From Todiramphus chloris collaris (taxonomy: Eukaryota; Chordata; Aves; Coraciiformes; Alcedinidae): 64,000 nt of DNA. The notes beneath the pieces are model-generated. The model did no database searches. It saw only the letters and a list, made by a program, of their open reading frames with translations, and was not told where the DNA came from. This document shows positions 11,998 through 24,356 of the stretch, piece after piece (position 1 is the stretch's first letter; each line of letters begins with the position of its first letter). The stretch spans positions 1,745,689-1,809,688 of the forward strand of contig JANVCC010000270.1 of NCBI GenBank assembly GCA_025345505.1, in the 5' to 3' direction. A program made the translations under genes and the position numbers.

Positions 11998-12262
11998 CAG
12001 AAAGAGAAGAAGAAATTAGGGGCTCAGAAATGAGGAGAAAGTGAGCAGATGGAAGGTCACATGAGACTGGATATGAGAAAAAGCAATCCACTGAGACAGG
12101 ACAAAGTAGGAGGAAGGTAGAAGAGAGAAGAGCTGTACTTTGGGCATTGGGAGCAATATGGAAAAGTCCTGGGGCAAACAGAGAAAGCTTAAACGAGAAG
12201 GGTGAGTTGGGTGCGAAGAAGAGAAAGACACAGAAAAGGCGAGTAGGTTTAAGGCAAAAAAC
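11998..12262 (+). other. Purine-rich strand segment
   Basis: For about 265 bases the + strand is strongly biased to A and G, with repeated words such as AGAAGAAGAAATTAGGGG, GGAGGAAGGTAGAAGAGAG and GCGAAGAAGAGAAAGACAC. The bias is not a simple repeat. Such tracts can act as splicing enhancers in RNA or form triplex DNA; neither is shown here. The antisense frame of 97 residues across it is low-complexity and looks like a composition artefact. Confidence 0.7.
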
Positions 12263-13184
12263 TGTCGAGTCTGATGCAAAAGCCTTTTGTAGTCTAAATC
12301 AATCAGCAAATCTTCCCAGACTTTGTACTGTGCACATCTACTCTTGATTGCCTTTCAAAGTCTCATGAACTACAACTGACCACAGAACTTCTGACCACAA
12401 GCCAGCAGAGCAGTTCTGTACTTTAAAATGTTATCATCAGTCTCGGGATGGGGCATGATGTTCAGAGGAGGGAATGTGTTGTCTGAGAGTGACTGGTTGA
12501 GTCTCTTTAAAACAAATAGCTCACAAATGAGCAATTCTGCTGGTGATTTCATCAACTGATCTTTATTGCATCCCAAATGATGTACAAAGTGCTTAAATAA
12601 GCCATAGAGCTATATCTAGCAGTGATATATGTGCTGAAAGCCACATTAAATTAATATTAGGTGAAGGAGTAGACCTGGAAAGCTAAAATAACAATGGATT
12701 TCCTGTTGGTTATGTGAAGCTGCGAGAACCAGCTGCCAGTGGTTTCAGCAGGGATCCGCAGATGCTCAGAGCTTTCAGTCTTACTGTCTGCAAAGGTACA
12801 CAGCTCGCAAGGAGGGTAACCCTAACACTTTGGCCAATATTTTTCTAGTATTGTTTTAATTACAGTGTGGTGAATGGAGCTCTGGCTGCAAGGAAGACAC
12901 AGTAACTATCCTGACTTTAGTCTTTGGCCCTGACCTGAGAAGTGACTCAATTTCCCTGCTCAATAATTCTGTTTTCCTCGCTGTTTACAGTTGTAGTTGT
13001 CTTGTACCTCCTGCCTCAGCATGTCTTCTCCATTGCTATCCCAGGGTGGGAAGTTCTTCAGGACAAGGACTATCGTTTAGTGTTCTGTCTGCCTAATGGG
13101 ACCCTGGTTTCTGTCTGGCAGTCCTGGGTAATTGTCACAATCTGAGTATCTGTGTGCCTGCAGTGGGGCCAAATACACCTGGGG

Positions 13185-13405
13185 CACCTCTGCTGTGCAG
13201 AAACACTGAGAGGGTTGGGGTTATTCAGCCTGCAGAGGAGAAGGCTCCCCAAGGGGAGACCTTCTGGGGGCCTTCCAGGACCTCAAGGGGCCTGGCAGGA
13301 AGATGGGGACAGACTTTTGAGCAGGGCCTGTTGGGACAGGACAAGGGGGGATGGTTCTAAATTAAAAGAGGGGAGATTCAGACTGGAGAGAAGGAAGAAA
13401 TGTTT
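13185..13405 (+). repeat. CR1 LINE fragment, sense (group 2), lacking its 3' end
   Basis: CR1 words run from GAGAGGGTTGGGGTTATTCA and GAGGAGAAGGCTCCCC through GGGGAGACCTTCTGGGGG and AGATGGGGACAGACTTTTGA to AGATTCAGACTGGAGAGAAG. Similarity ends near 13405 in a GAAGAAATGTTTTACATT phrase. The expected remainder, present in the group member at 53.4 kb (a 'gtgccaggctgcccagag' phrase and the final 'gatgacctt' signature), is absent. The copy is therefore truncated on both sides. Confidence 0.88.
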
Positions 13406-15059
13406 TACATTACCACAGAAATATAAAAGGAGGGGGAAAGAAAACAACAAACCAGAGAGATCTTGAAGCCAGTAGGAAATGTGCTCCCACTCTTTTAACC
13501 GAGTTTGGACAAAAGGATGGATTTTGTCAGACGAGTTTCCTCAGTAGCTGTTTCAACATATGTGCTAATGGCTTACCAAGAAAAGATACGTCTTGCAAAG
13601 GGCTTTTGATAAAGTGGTCTCTAAAATCACACCTAAATCCCTGCAGTTGTCATCCCCATCACGTTCAGCCACTGCAGCTCAGCTGTAGAGTGTGCCTGGG
13701 GAACGAGGGCTGGGCAGAGCAGGCTGGGTGCGTGTGTTTGGCCAGGAGCACATTCGTAGTACGTGGTGTTAATAAAAAAAACCCTCATTTTTAGCTACCA
13801 CTTCTCTGATCAGAATATGAATTAGGCTACAGAGAATAGCCAACAACAGAAGGCACAGTTGGGAAGAACCGTATTATTCTTATCATACCCATCCTCAATT
13901 TCCTTCATCTTGCTAATGTGAGAGACACATGGGCTGTAGCAGTGGCAGCCAAAACCAGAGTGTGACAAGGAAAGCTTTGGGGGGTGCACGTGCTGAAATC
14001 CTCTAAAAATTAATAATGGGAAGAAATCATCTCTTTTGAGAATTGCTGGTGTCCTCTTGGTCCTGCACGCATCTTTAATCCAGTTTGGATAATTATTCCC
14101 ACGTGTAACCTTTCTCCAAAGTCAGCAGCAGTGAACCCATTTTATAATAAGGAACGGTGCTAAACAAATACCTGTTCTGCAGGAGGGTTCTGCTTGTGGA
14201 GATTTAAAGGCTCTTTCCATTTTCTCAATGTGTACTTAAATGCTTACTGTGCTTTTTGGGCTTGCTCTGTTCTCAGCTGATGGCTTCTCTAGTTTTCCAG
14301 GTGTTGCTACTCTTTACCAGGAATGCTTTACCAGGAGTTTTTAGGGATGCTCAGGGTCTGCCTGAGCAGGAGAAAAAAAAAAAGGCAGGGTGGGGGGGGA
14401 GAATTAAAGGCTTTTCTCCCTCTTCTGAGTATTGGACAAGTAAAGCCTTTCATTTCTGTATCTCTCTAGCTTACCTACTGTTCTTTAGAATTAGATACTG
14501 TTTTTAGCTTGCTACACTACCCTGGTGATTTATTATTGATTTTGCACTTTGGAGGTTGTGCTTTGTACGAATTTAGTGCTTAAGGGGGCAGGGGGAGTGA
14601 AGGGGACTACTCTGGAAACTGAAGTCACCAGGAGTCACTGCAACTCCGGCTCTTTCCCCAAGTGAGAAAGGAAACCCAGTTATTTTAGTGGCACTGGAAA
14701 TCATGAAAAATATCTCCAAACCCCCAGCAGTCTGCTCAGGTAAATTGCTGTAGATGCCAGTCTGGCATCTCTTAATTTCCTAGGGAGCAGAGACTTTTAT
14801 GATGCAATATCTACAGTAGCCCTTCCTGGAGGATACAGATTAGCTCGTAAGTCTGAGAAGTGCAGAGAGATGAGGACATTCCTCTGTAGCAGAGAGATGT
14901 CCAGGGCCTTGTGTCAAGTTGGACCTGGGGAAGAAATACGAAGCTTGATTGCCGTTGTCTTGGAAATTGCTCCTCTTTTTAGGAGGGAAAAAGGAAAAAA
15001 GAAATTACGTCTTGTTAGTGGGAAGAAGGGCTTTTTTTTCAGGTGTTATTTGTGATGCC

Positions 15060-15400
15060 AGCTTATTTCAGAATAAGTCATATTCAGGTGTTCTGGAGAT
15101 TCTGCTATTTAAACAATAACTCTCTGGAATGGTGAATTTAATGAGCAGAAAAGGAAATATAATCAACAGTGCTTTATATGAGATTTTTCATCTAAGCTGA
15201 TATAAAATGTTGGCTGCAATTTGTTTCCATTGTATTCGGAAGAAATACATCTTTATAGTGCTGCAATCTCTTTCCAAATACTTGCATTCTTTATTTTGAC
15301 ATAAATCTTTTATATGAATTGTTGGTGTGTGCAGTATTTTACCCCACTGAGCTATTTATCTTGGCATTATTATTAAGCATAATCAGAAAAAACATACAAA
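15060..15400. promoter_or_regulatory. Candidate conserved non-coding block (AT-rich)
   Basis: This AT-rich, repeat-free stretch has balanced texture and many homeodomain- or MEF2-like words, for example GGTGAATTTAATGAGC, GAGCTATTTATCTTGG and GGCATTATTATTAAGC. It is a compositional guess. A sense CR1 begins 220 bases downstream, so any function would lie next to a repeat insertion. Confidence 0.22.
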
Positions 15401-15619
15401 CCAAACCCATCAGAAAGGAGGAAACCTGACTTTGGAGCTTGGCAAATGCTGAATGCCTGTAGCAACCAGCGCTTCTGCAGGAGCCAACTGCACGTGCTCA
15501 GTGCTGCTGAAGGAGAAAAACCTTAGTATCTGCTGAGAAGGTGGACTTCTGCTGACTGGTATCAGTTTATCACCTGTTCCTTACAGGTGTGGTAGATATT
15601 GTTTTGAAAAATGCTTGTA

Positions 15620-15914
15620 GTGAGGTGGGGTCGGGCTCTTCTCCCGAGGAACAAGCAAAAGGACAAAAGGAAACGGCCTCAAGCTGCCCCAGGGGAGGTT
15701 TAGGTTGGAGCTGAGGAACAATTTCTTCCCCTCCAGGGTTGTCCAGGGCTGTCCCAGGCTGCCCAGGGCAGGGGGGAGTCCCCGTGATCCCTGGAGGAGT
15801 TTCCAAACCCTGGAGCTGTGGTGCTGAGGGACAGGGGTCAGTGGTGCCCTGGCAGTGCTGGGGGGAACAATTGATGATCTTAAAGGTCTCTTCCAGACAA
15901 AATGATTCTATAAC
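15620..15914 (+). repeat. CR1 LINE, 5'-truncated 3' end, sense (group 1)
   Basis: The copy begins around TGAGGTGGGGTCGGGCTC and ends GTCTCTTCCAGACAAAATGA, then TTCTATAACTGG. From 15690 to 15770 it is almost identical to the copy at 6.33 kb; both read GGAGCTGAGGAACAATTTCT where the other two group members differ. It lacks about 8 bases of the expected 'ggttggactt' before GATGATCTTAAAGG. It carries only the 3' UTR. Confidence 0.94.
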
Positions 15915-16589
15915 TGGTATGTACAGTCTGTGTTTGTTGATGGTCTGTTTTCTGAGGTCTCTTCTCTGCTCTTCTTACCCTTTGTACAGAAAAACTGTCA
16001 GTGTGATCCTGCCCTGGGGCAGAGACTGGGGTGGAAGGGGCAGACAGAGCACGGTCACCCTGTGCAGCAGGTCCTGAGTGCTCATTACTGGGCTGGGCAC
16101 GGGAATCCACATTTACCTCTTAGGTGATTCCAAAGAACTGGATTCCTTCCCCAGGACACGATTGCTTTCTGTAGATGACTGACATGGAAGGGCAGGAGCA
16201 ATGGTTCTATAATAAGAAAAAAAAATGATTTGGTGAATGGAAGGGTAGAAAACATCCTAATGAACATTGTGACTGTGAATGTTAAACCATGGCAGCCACG
16301 GAATTCAACTCTGTTTCCTGCAGCTGCCGTAATTTGTTTACACTGAGCATAAATACAGGAGTGTAAATCTCGGAGCTTACCAATAATACAGGAGACTTTC
16401 TTATGTGCAAGGGGGCTCGGTCGCTGTTGTAAATCTGCAAATTTGAATTTCATGCCTGTAACGTGTTTACCTTTCCTGTGATAACGCCGAACTGATGTGG
16501 TTCCACCATGGAATATATTCAGGAAGACGTAGCTATTACAAGGCTGTGGCTTTCATTTAGATGAGAATCTGACATTGCATGAAAGCTGC

Positions 16590-16765
16590 AGTTCCTGTGC
16601 CCGTTTCTCCGAAGCACGGGCAGGGCAGGGCTGCTAAAGCTCCACGGGCACAGCGCCGCTGCCTCGCGGTTGGGTGGCAGTGGGGCACGGCTGGCGTTGT
16701 GCCTGCTGGGGAGATTCTAGCCCAGGTTCTGGTCCGTGTTGTCGTTAACATCACGGTTGTGTCGC
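16590..16765. other. CpG-rich intronic patch
   Basis: About 175 bases hold an unusual density of CpG for this intron, around GCACGGGCAGGGCAGGG, GGGCACAGCGCCGCTGCC and TCGCGGTTGGGTGGCAG, continuing into GTGTCGCCGCTGTC. It is too short for a classic CpG island, and I see no open frame of known type. It could be an unmethylated regulatory patch or a GC-conversion hotspot. Confidence 0.45.
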
Positions 16766-17689
16766 CGCTGTCAAAAGACAGGTACAGTTTTCCTCTCTCA
16801 TGTTTGTCGCTCATTTGTCGTGTCCCCATCTGCAGCCAGCAGCAGGGAGGGAGCCGAGTGAACAGGGCATGTTGCACTCATGGTCACCGCGTGTGGGAAA
16901 AGGTAGGGGGGGTTCCAAATATTTGTGGAAAGTGCTGAATTTCATCTCTGTTTTGGGCCACTGGGCTAAAGGCGGTCTGCGGCCTCGTGCCAGCTTACGC
17001 GCGGGAATCAAAGGCAAAGGTTTTCGACTGAGGCTTTAGCAGAGTTTCTAAAGGAGGCCAGCGATGGCAACAGGGTCTCCTGGGCCACGGTGTTTGCTGG
17101 GGTGCCTGAACACAGAGTTAGTAACTTCATTTTCACCTGCCAGTTGGAGGCTCTCATCCCATCCCCTTCCCCTCTGTCAGGGTAGCGAATAAACAAGTTC
17201 TGTAGCTCTACAACAAACGGATCGATACGTTTGAGAACTAGGGATTTTACCCTTATAGGAACTTTAGTGTTGATCTAATATTTACTGCAATGGTATTGAC
17301 TGCAGCCAGGTGGAGAAGGCACGGTGTAATACAAATTATTGCCTTGCCTTTTACCATAAAACATTTTTCTGCATTATAAGGCTGTGAGAAAAGGCTGGTA
17401 CCCACTAATAAACCAGCTATGCTTCCTCTTTGAAGCATTTGTCCTTCTGGTCTTTGTAACACAAAAAAGCATCACACGTGTGCACAGGAAATTACAATGT
17501 CTGTATCTAGATGAGTGGCACCCTGGATCGAGTCAGAGAATTTGCAGAGCTGATAACCCAGGAGAGCCAGGCCCTATGGTTTATTATCTCTCTGAGTAAC
17601 TTGGGATTTGGTGACACTGGTAACATAAATCAAACCGTTACAGGTATTTGCAAGATCTGATCACACTGAGTTCTTGTGCACATCTTATT

Positions 17690-17762
17690 TTAAGAGGGGA
17701 AATCTGACAAAGTCCTGCTTCCTTTGAAATCAATAGGAAATACTCACTCTTGTGGGTGCTCT
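17690..17762. repeat. Ancient amniote palindromic repeat fragment
   Basis: The words CTTCCTTTGAAATCAATAGG, then AAATACTCACTC, followed by GTGGGTGCTCTGCTCC, match the same old hairpin-type repeat seen near 11.66 kb ('cattgaagtcaatgggactactcac' followed by 'gtgcttt'). It is strongly diverged. Confidence 0.35.
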
Positions 17763-19557
17763 GCTCCTTTCAGAGTTTAGGATATTACTGAGTTATTATT
17801 TTTTGAGTTATTATTATTTAATTACTGAGTAATTAATTTTCTTTAGTGCCCTGGTAGCTGTGGGAACGGAAGCAGGCACCTGTCCAAGTGGAGCGATCAC
17901 GCTTGGGCCGACGGTTGAATAATTAAACATCCTGAAGCTGGGGGTGCAGGGACTTCTGGACTGGTCCCCACAAGCCTTGAAGTGTGTTCGGTGGGTTGGT
18001 GAAATACAGCAGTGGGTAAATGCAATGGTAGATGGGGTGAGGCCAGAGCATCGGGGTCTAGCGCAAGGTCATGGCTTTCTCTACGCCAACAAGTGTCAGG
18101 TTGTTGGCCAAGGAGTGTCTCCAGCCTTTGCAGCTGCTTTTGCACAGCAGAGGATGTGTTTCCATTTAATTCACCAGTATTTTATCAAAAGCTCTTGTGT
18201 GATGGGATTTATTGCACAAGTTTTTAAAAATTTGGTGTAGAGGATATTAACTTGACAAGTTTATTCCTTTAACAAGTTGGATAATCATCCGTGATTCACA
18301 GTTTTATTCAGTGCAGGAGTTATTAATTTCAGACTCGCACTGTGTTCCTTATCAGATATTTATTGACTGTTTTACACTGTACAGAACAGTATTTGAGGAA
18401 ATCAGAGTACTGTAAATTTGCCTTTTTAACAGGTTTATTGCTTTAGCAGGTATCCACTTAGAATTTCACTGCTCCATCATAAAACATGCCCAACTATGGA
18501 TTGCATTTTTTGAATGGCATAATTTGCCAGGGTATAGACCAAGGTGTATACATCAGCTGTCGTATACATATGAGCAAAATGAGAAAAGAAGTTTTCTCCT
18601 GCAGACCCCACCAGTCATGTGCAAAAGTACTTGTTTCAACTGCAGCCTATTCATGGAAGTCAGAACTAGGATATCGCCCGACCTAGAGGGCATGAAAGAA
18701 GAATGTTAGTGTTTTGTTCTGTTCCAAGGGGGAAACACTTCAGGAAAGGCAAGATCTGAAACCCATTGACTCTGGGGAAGTTCCATCAAAATGGAAAATT
18801 TAGTAATTGTCTAGTTCTCTTTCTCTTCCTGGTTTTGCAAACAACAAGTTGCACTGTTCTGACTGCAAGATGAGGTTTTTCTGTCTGCGGCAAAGAAGCT
18901 CCTTTATGTTTGAAAGTCTGTGATGGTGCTTGTGGAATTAATAGTTCTGCCAACAGCGATGCTTTAGTGGTCTTGTAGCTTCTTGGATGTCTGTAGAAAC
19001 CACTGGGAAGTGAACTGATCCTCCTTTGGAGGCCAAAGTGTGTTTCTTACCGTCAGCTTTTGATGAGAATCTGCCTCTCGGTAAGACCGACCTAGAAATT
19101 GGGCAGGGCAAATAATAAACACGTTGTGTTATAGACTAGTGATATAAAATACACACAGATTTCCTACATGAATGGGAAAAAAACTTTTGAATCTGTAAAA
19201 AGTCTGAAAAAATGCTTTGAAGAAGTGCAACTCTACCCCGTGAACAATCCTATTGAAGTGATCCCTTCCTTTGAAACAGCTCTGATTCGAAGTACACACT
19301 CGTAACCACGGGCTTCAGCAAACTAAGCAAGCTTTTTTCTTCTGAATGAATGAATGGAAGTGGTTATGAGGGGATCTTTAAAAGACATTTCCTAGTATAA
19401 AAGCTTGCACCTCCCTTGCTTATGAGGTCAGTTTGCACTTCAAAAAGCATCTCAGCAAGCTTCTGCAATGCGTGCTCCACGTTATACAAGTTCACAACTG
19501 TTGCTATACCTACTGAGTCCAGCCACTTACACAGGTGTATTGTTTTTGTCTTCTTAG

Positions 19558-19709
19558 CCCCTCAGCAGGTACCCACCTTTGATCAATGACATCTCCTTTT
19601 GGCTGCCTCCAGACACCTACTCAAAGAATGATTTCTATGACCTGGCTCGAACCATCGGTGGAGACCTGATAGAAAAGGTTGTCCTGGTGGATGAATTTAC
19701 CCATCCAAA
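19558..19709 (+). CDS. FARS2: FARS2 internal exon encoding start of the anticodon-binding (FDX-ACB) domain
   Basis: This is the next FARS2 exon, 152 bp. It opens [17 protein letters not shown], continues with [20 protein letters not shown] and ends VDEFTHPK. It corresponds to human residues about 356-406, where the catalytic module passes into the ferredoxin-like anticodon-binding domain that swings onto the tRNA anticodon stem. The Asp in TIGGDL matches human Asp391, a known disease position, and is conserved. The acceptor is a T-rich tract ending TTCTTAG at 19551-19557. The donor is a consensus GTAAGTA from 19710. The exon ends two bases into a Lys codon, so the following intron is phase 2. 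Phase 0 entry matches the phase 0 exit of the exon at 8422-8582, so the two splice together in frame. The last exon, encoding about 45 residues, was not found downstream in the window. Confidence 0.97.
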
Positions 19710-22700
19710 GTAAGTAAAGCTTCTCACGCTTGTTTTTTCCCTGTGGTCAGGATACAAATATTTTGTAAACATCTTAGTTCTGTATACCAACAGGTTCTTG
19801 ATTCTTACAGTGCTTGTACATTCCACTTTTTAGCTCCAAAACATTTTTACAAGAATAATATAAATATTTTGACTTAAAAACTGCTCTCATATATTTCAGT
19901 TGTGTATTAATATTGAGCTTCAGACCACAGCCCCGGTGTGTTGTGCTCAGTCCATCACAGCAGCAGTGAAGAACTGCCAGAGCACGACACCCTGATCCAT
20001 AACACGGCTGACATTCCAGTCCTGCTCTGTGCTTGGGGCTGCTGGTTGTCCTCTTGTTCTCTTCCTTTCTTTTTCTGGTCCCCATTCACTATTAGACCTT
20101 TCCTATAAAGGCTCTACCATAGCCTTTATATAACGGATAATCATGATTTGTTGCAGAATACTATTGTTGGTGTAAACAGGGAAAAAAAAATACTAGACTT
20201 TGTTCCTTTCTCCTATCAGTTGTCTCAAAAATGGACAAATACCAGGTATTATATATGCACTGTTTTTTGATTTGCTGTTTCCAAATCAAGAAGGAAATGT
20301 GCTGCTGGCTACCTAACTTTCTAACACTGGATTTTAAAACAATTTCTCTTCTTGGAGACATTTTGGTGCTGAAGCAAGGTAGGTAGGAAACCTAAACTGT
20401 GCTGCTGTTGAGGATGATGGGAAGATGCTTAATATTTCTTTTCCTTTTTACCCTTTTTGTGTGGTGTTATATGAGACTTTCTTCTGCATGAAGAAACAGA
20501 AACGCCAATGGAATTTGTGTGGCATCTGAAGGCTTTTGAGTCATTAGTTCTTGAGTGTTCCTCTCAGACAAATAATGCGAAAAGATCTTAACCCTGCACT
20601 CAACATGGTGTGTCCAGCAGAGCGATGTAGGCTAGGATAAGATCATGAGTGCTATTCATCATAAAGAACAAGATTGTATCTTACAGAGCAATTAAAAAGA
20701 AAGTTGGTTGTGGGTATGGGTAAGTTCATATTGTCACTTGGACTGCGTCACAGTAGCAATTAGCACAAGTGCATAGACACTGAAGGCTGCTCACGCAGAT
20801 CCTGCTAACGATATTTAATTGTCTTCTATCCTGGTGGTTCTGATACAGCACCATCAGCACCTTCTGTAAAAACTGGGATGTTGGCCCCATTTTTGGAGCT
20901 GGTCCTTTCCCTTAATTCATGCAGAGTATTTACTGTGTGTACAGCAGCTCTTGTGTTTGTTGCCAGTTTTGTCTGCGTTCTCCCCAGTGAGACCAAGCAC
21001 ACCATTATCTGCATCTTCTCTTGGGGGAAAATCCTGCGTGTCGTTAAGCAGCTCTTCCAAGGTTGAAGTTTTGGGGGAATCTTCTTCCTTGCTTCCTAAG
21101 CCAGAGGCAGTATTATTCTGTGATCACTGTGGCAGCAAACTGGAGGAATCCACCTATACTGGGAGAGCCTGGCCGGTAGCGCTGCATCCATCACAGCTCA
21201 GCTCGTGGGTCATGCCCCTTCTCTCTACTGAGAATGTTACCTTCCTTGTGAGTAGAGTGGTGAGACAGGGGCAGGATTCAATACTCTGGATCTCTGCTAT
21301 GTGTGTTTTCTCTGTTGACATGCTTTGACACATCCTGAACCATGTACCAGGCGTGACAGACGTTCAGTATAAGGTAATTTCTTCATCCACAAGGAACACA
21401 CCCCTGTCTCCCTCTGAGACTTCTGCAGGTAGGTGGGAAGGATGAACTCCTTGCTGAGAACTGTCACACAAGATTTAGGACTTCCCTGGTATTGTCCTCT
21501 AAAGCCATTAAACCCTCAATCTGCAGACATCCAAATGTGTTTTGACACCACAAAGAAGGAAACTTTTCTCACCTTCATGTCTGAGGAATCTGGGTGGTGA
21601 CGCTAATGGATTGGTGGTAAGTGGTGGCACAGTCCTCCTTAATTTGTTCAACTGCAGCAACACTAAAAGAAACCTTTTAAAATGCCCCGTTAAAAGCCAG
21701 TTGTTCCAAGGAGATTATCTGCCTCATTAAAAAAGGGAATTACAGCTAAAGACTGTAACATGACGGTTGCTTTGCCCTTTCTTCTTAGAACAGGGTGTGC
21801 GCACGTAAATTGTTTTCTGTTCTCTGAAGCCTTTGGAAGGCTGACTCTCCAAAAAGAGTGTTCTGCTTAGTCTCAATTCCAAGATAATTGTCTTGTTACG
21901 GGCAAGATACAGTGGCTTCTTGAATTCAGTGCTGCAGAAAAGCCTCTGGGCACAGAAATGAACAGAAGAGATCCTCAGTGTCGCGATGGATCTGTACCTT
22001 AGGAGTCTGGGTGCTTGTAATTGTTATCTTAAATTTGTCATGATCCTGGTGGGGAGGATGGGAGAAGAGTGTGGAGGGTTGGGAAGCCTGCAGTGCTGCT
22101 GCCTTCAGTGGTAGTTACATGAAGCTTTAGTAAGTTCATGCTTGTCATTAATCACTTCTAGAATTTAAAATTCAGACTTTTTTTCATCTTTAAAGCACCA
22201 ATTTCATGAGGAATTGGGACATTTGTCAGTCTTTTTTTCCTCCTTCAGCTGCCTTTCTTAATTGAAGGACTACAACGATTGGAAAATGGAAAATGTTATA
22301 CAAATAAAACTAATTTAGAACACAGAAATAGGTCTTTTAATTAAGATCCTTTATAGAGGCTGTCTGTGTGGTGCTGAATAGTTACCTTACAGACTTTTCT
22401 GTGCTTCAGAAACCTTTCAAGGTTCCACTGGGCTTTGGACTGATCACTGTATTCCAGTACAGTGCAGTTATTGTGGGTATTAGCAGTGAAAATGTTTTCC
22501 TCTACAGGGAAAAGGAAAGTGGAGGAGGGGGAAATAGCATGAGATGAATAATTGTTTAAACAAGGAAGAGGTGTCTGGGAAGAAAAAAAAAAGAAGTAAA
22601 TCTTGATTATCTGCTTTGTAAGGTGATAATGTTGAGACTTCTTCCAGGAAGCACAGGCAATTAGAAGGTAGAGCAGGAAGGAGTCTCACTGTGAACAGCA

Positions 22701-22875
22701 CAGATTAGGAGAACACCAAGTTACTGTGTGCTTAAGAACTATTCCAGCCTGAACGGGTGAAGTGAACACTGAGGTAAACTGAGTAATGTGCAGTGTGTGA
22801 GGAAGGCTTTCCAGAAGATAAACTGGAGTCTGCAGATGTTTGATTTTGTTTTCCTTACAGCTGAAACTGGTTGTA
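19710..22875 (+). other. FARS2: Unique intronic sequence
   Basis: This is the first 3.2 kb of the last intron. It has no recognisable transposon, tandem repeat or coding exon. An open frame of about 125 codons at 20951-21328 has no features of a known protein and overlaps other open frames, so I treat it as chance. Base composition is unremarkable. Confidence 0.7.
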
Positions 22876-22946
22876 CTGGGTGCCAGTGGAAAAGGAGCTG
22901 GGGGTGTTTGTCAACAGCCAGCTGAAGATGAGCCAGTTTGAGACTG
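22876..22946 (+). repeat. CR1 LINE fragment, sense (end of ORF2 / start of 3' UTR)
   Basis: GGAAAAGGAGCTGGGGGTGT followed by CAACAGCCAGCTGAAGATGA and GCCAGT matches the CR1 phrase 'gaaaaggacctgggggtgttggttgacagccagctgaacatgagccagcagtgtgc', near the end of the CR1 reverse transcriptase frame. Only about 70 bases survive, so this is an internal fragment lacking the 3' end. Confidence 0.8.
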
Positions 22947-24129
22947 AGATTTCTTTATTATTGGGAACTGAAGGAAGGAAGGATATGCCTCCACTCCTTC
23001 CTTTGGAAGGAAGAGATGTAGGTAGGCTGAAAAACACGTACAAAGCTGTAGTCAAGAAATGCACCGTGTCCTCGCTGGTACTTAAGAGGTAAATTTTTAA
23101 TCAGAACAACTAAAAATACCCTGAAAAGACAGTGTGGAGACAGTAAGGGGAGGAAAACATTGATTTGCTGTGTTTTGACGGCTATGCTGTTAAAAATGTA
23201 CGTGGGGAATAGGTAAGAAAGGGTTTATTCTTGCCTTTGAGTGAACTGCTTGCACGCTTCTGGGGTGAGATCTGCACATCTGTAACAATCTGTTACATGA
23301 AGCGAGGGGAAATGTGTTGGCTGCTGTGAAGGAGGGAGGCAGGTGCCCTGTGGCACCCTCTTTAGAGGCTTTGGGAGTACCCAGATGACCTGTGTCTCCT
23401 CCAAACAGGAAAAGGAATGGGTCTGACAGCAAAGAGTCAGGTCCCATCGACGGCTGCGTTGTCAGCGCACACCCCCAGCTCCTTCCTGGTCTATGGAGAA
23501 AAAGTGATAACATCATATTTTGCTTTATTGCCAGATTTGTTGTGTTTTTCCTTATCTAGCGGGAGATCAACTCCAGTACTTTTAGGTCTGGTTTATTTAC
23601 TGAAGGTGGCTTGCTTTGTCTTGCTCTGGAGCAGGTGAATTAGCAGGCTGACTCCGAAGCGCTGCGTGCTGCTGGTATTACGCAAATTAAAACAATCAGT
23701 TCAGTCCCTGAACACCTTGTTGTTCTTCAGCCTGAGCACTTTACAATTTGCTGAGGGATTCTTTGAGATTACCTTTAACTGCTGATCTGGCAAAGTCCCA
23801 GCAGCAGCTTTTCTGCAGAAAAAAAATAACCCAGGAGCTGCTTTTGACGGGAGCTGGCAGAGGATCGGTTTCTTCCTAATGAACCGTGTTCTCCAGCTCT
23901 GAATTTCTATTTTTTTTTTCCTCTCTCATTTGATCAAGTAACTGTAAGATTAATATTTTTACAATAGATTAACTGTTTGTGGAAGGCTCTGTCACTGGAT
24001 ACTGGTTGACTTCTGAGCCTTTAAGCTCTCACAGGAGAGCACGACTGCATAGTGACTGGTTAAAGCACTGCAGTAGCTCTGGTCCCTTTTCTCTCTGCAT
24101 CAGGGAAGGGTTTAGATTGTTTTTTGATT

Positions 24130-24356
24130 AGGTTTAGATTGGACATGAGAAAATTTCTTCCCCTCCAGAGTTGTCCAGGGCTGTCCCAGGCTGCCCAGGG
24201 CAGGGGGGGAGTCCCCGTGATCCCTGGAGGGGTTTCCAAGCCGTGGAGCTGTGGTGCTGAGGGACAGGGGTCAGTGGTGCCCTGGCAGTGCTGGGGCAGC
24301 AGTTGGACTTGATGATCTTCAAGGTCTCTTCCAGCCAAAACAATTCTGTGGTTCTG
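24130..24356 (+). repeat. CR1 LINE, 5'-truncated 3' end, sense (group 1)
   Basis: The copy starts at GGTTTAGATTGGACATGAGA and runs to GATGATCTTCAAGGTCTCTT, then CCAGCCAAAACAATTCTGTG and GTTCTG, the CR1 tail with 8-bp units. It shares the module GTGGTGCTGAGGGACAGGGG. It is shorter at its 5' end than the other group members. The word GGGTTTAGATTG just upstream (24108-24119) resembles the element start, possibly a small duplication at the insertion junction. Confidence 0.94.
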
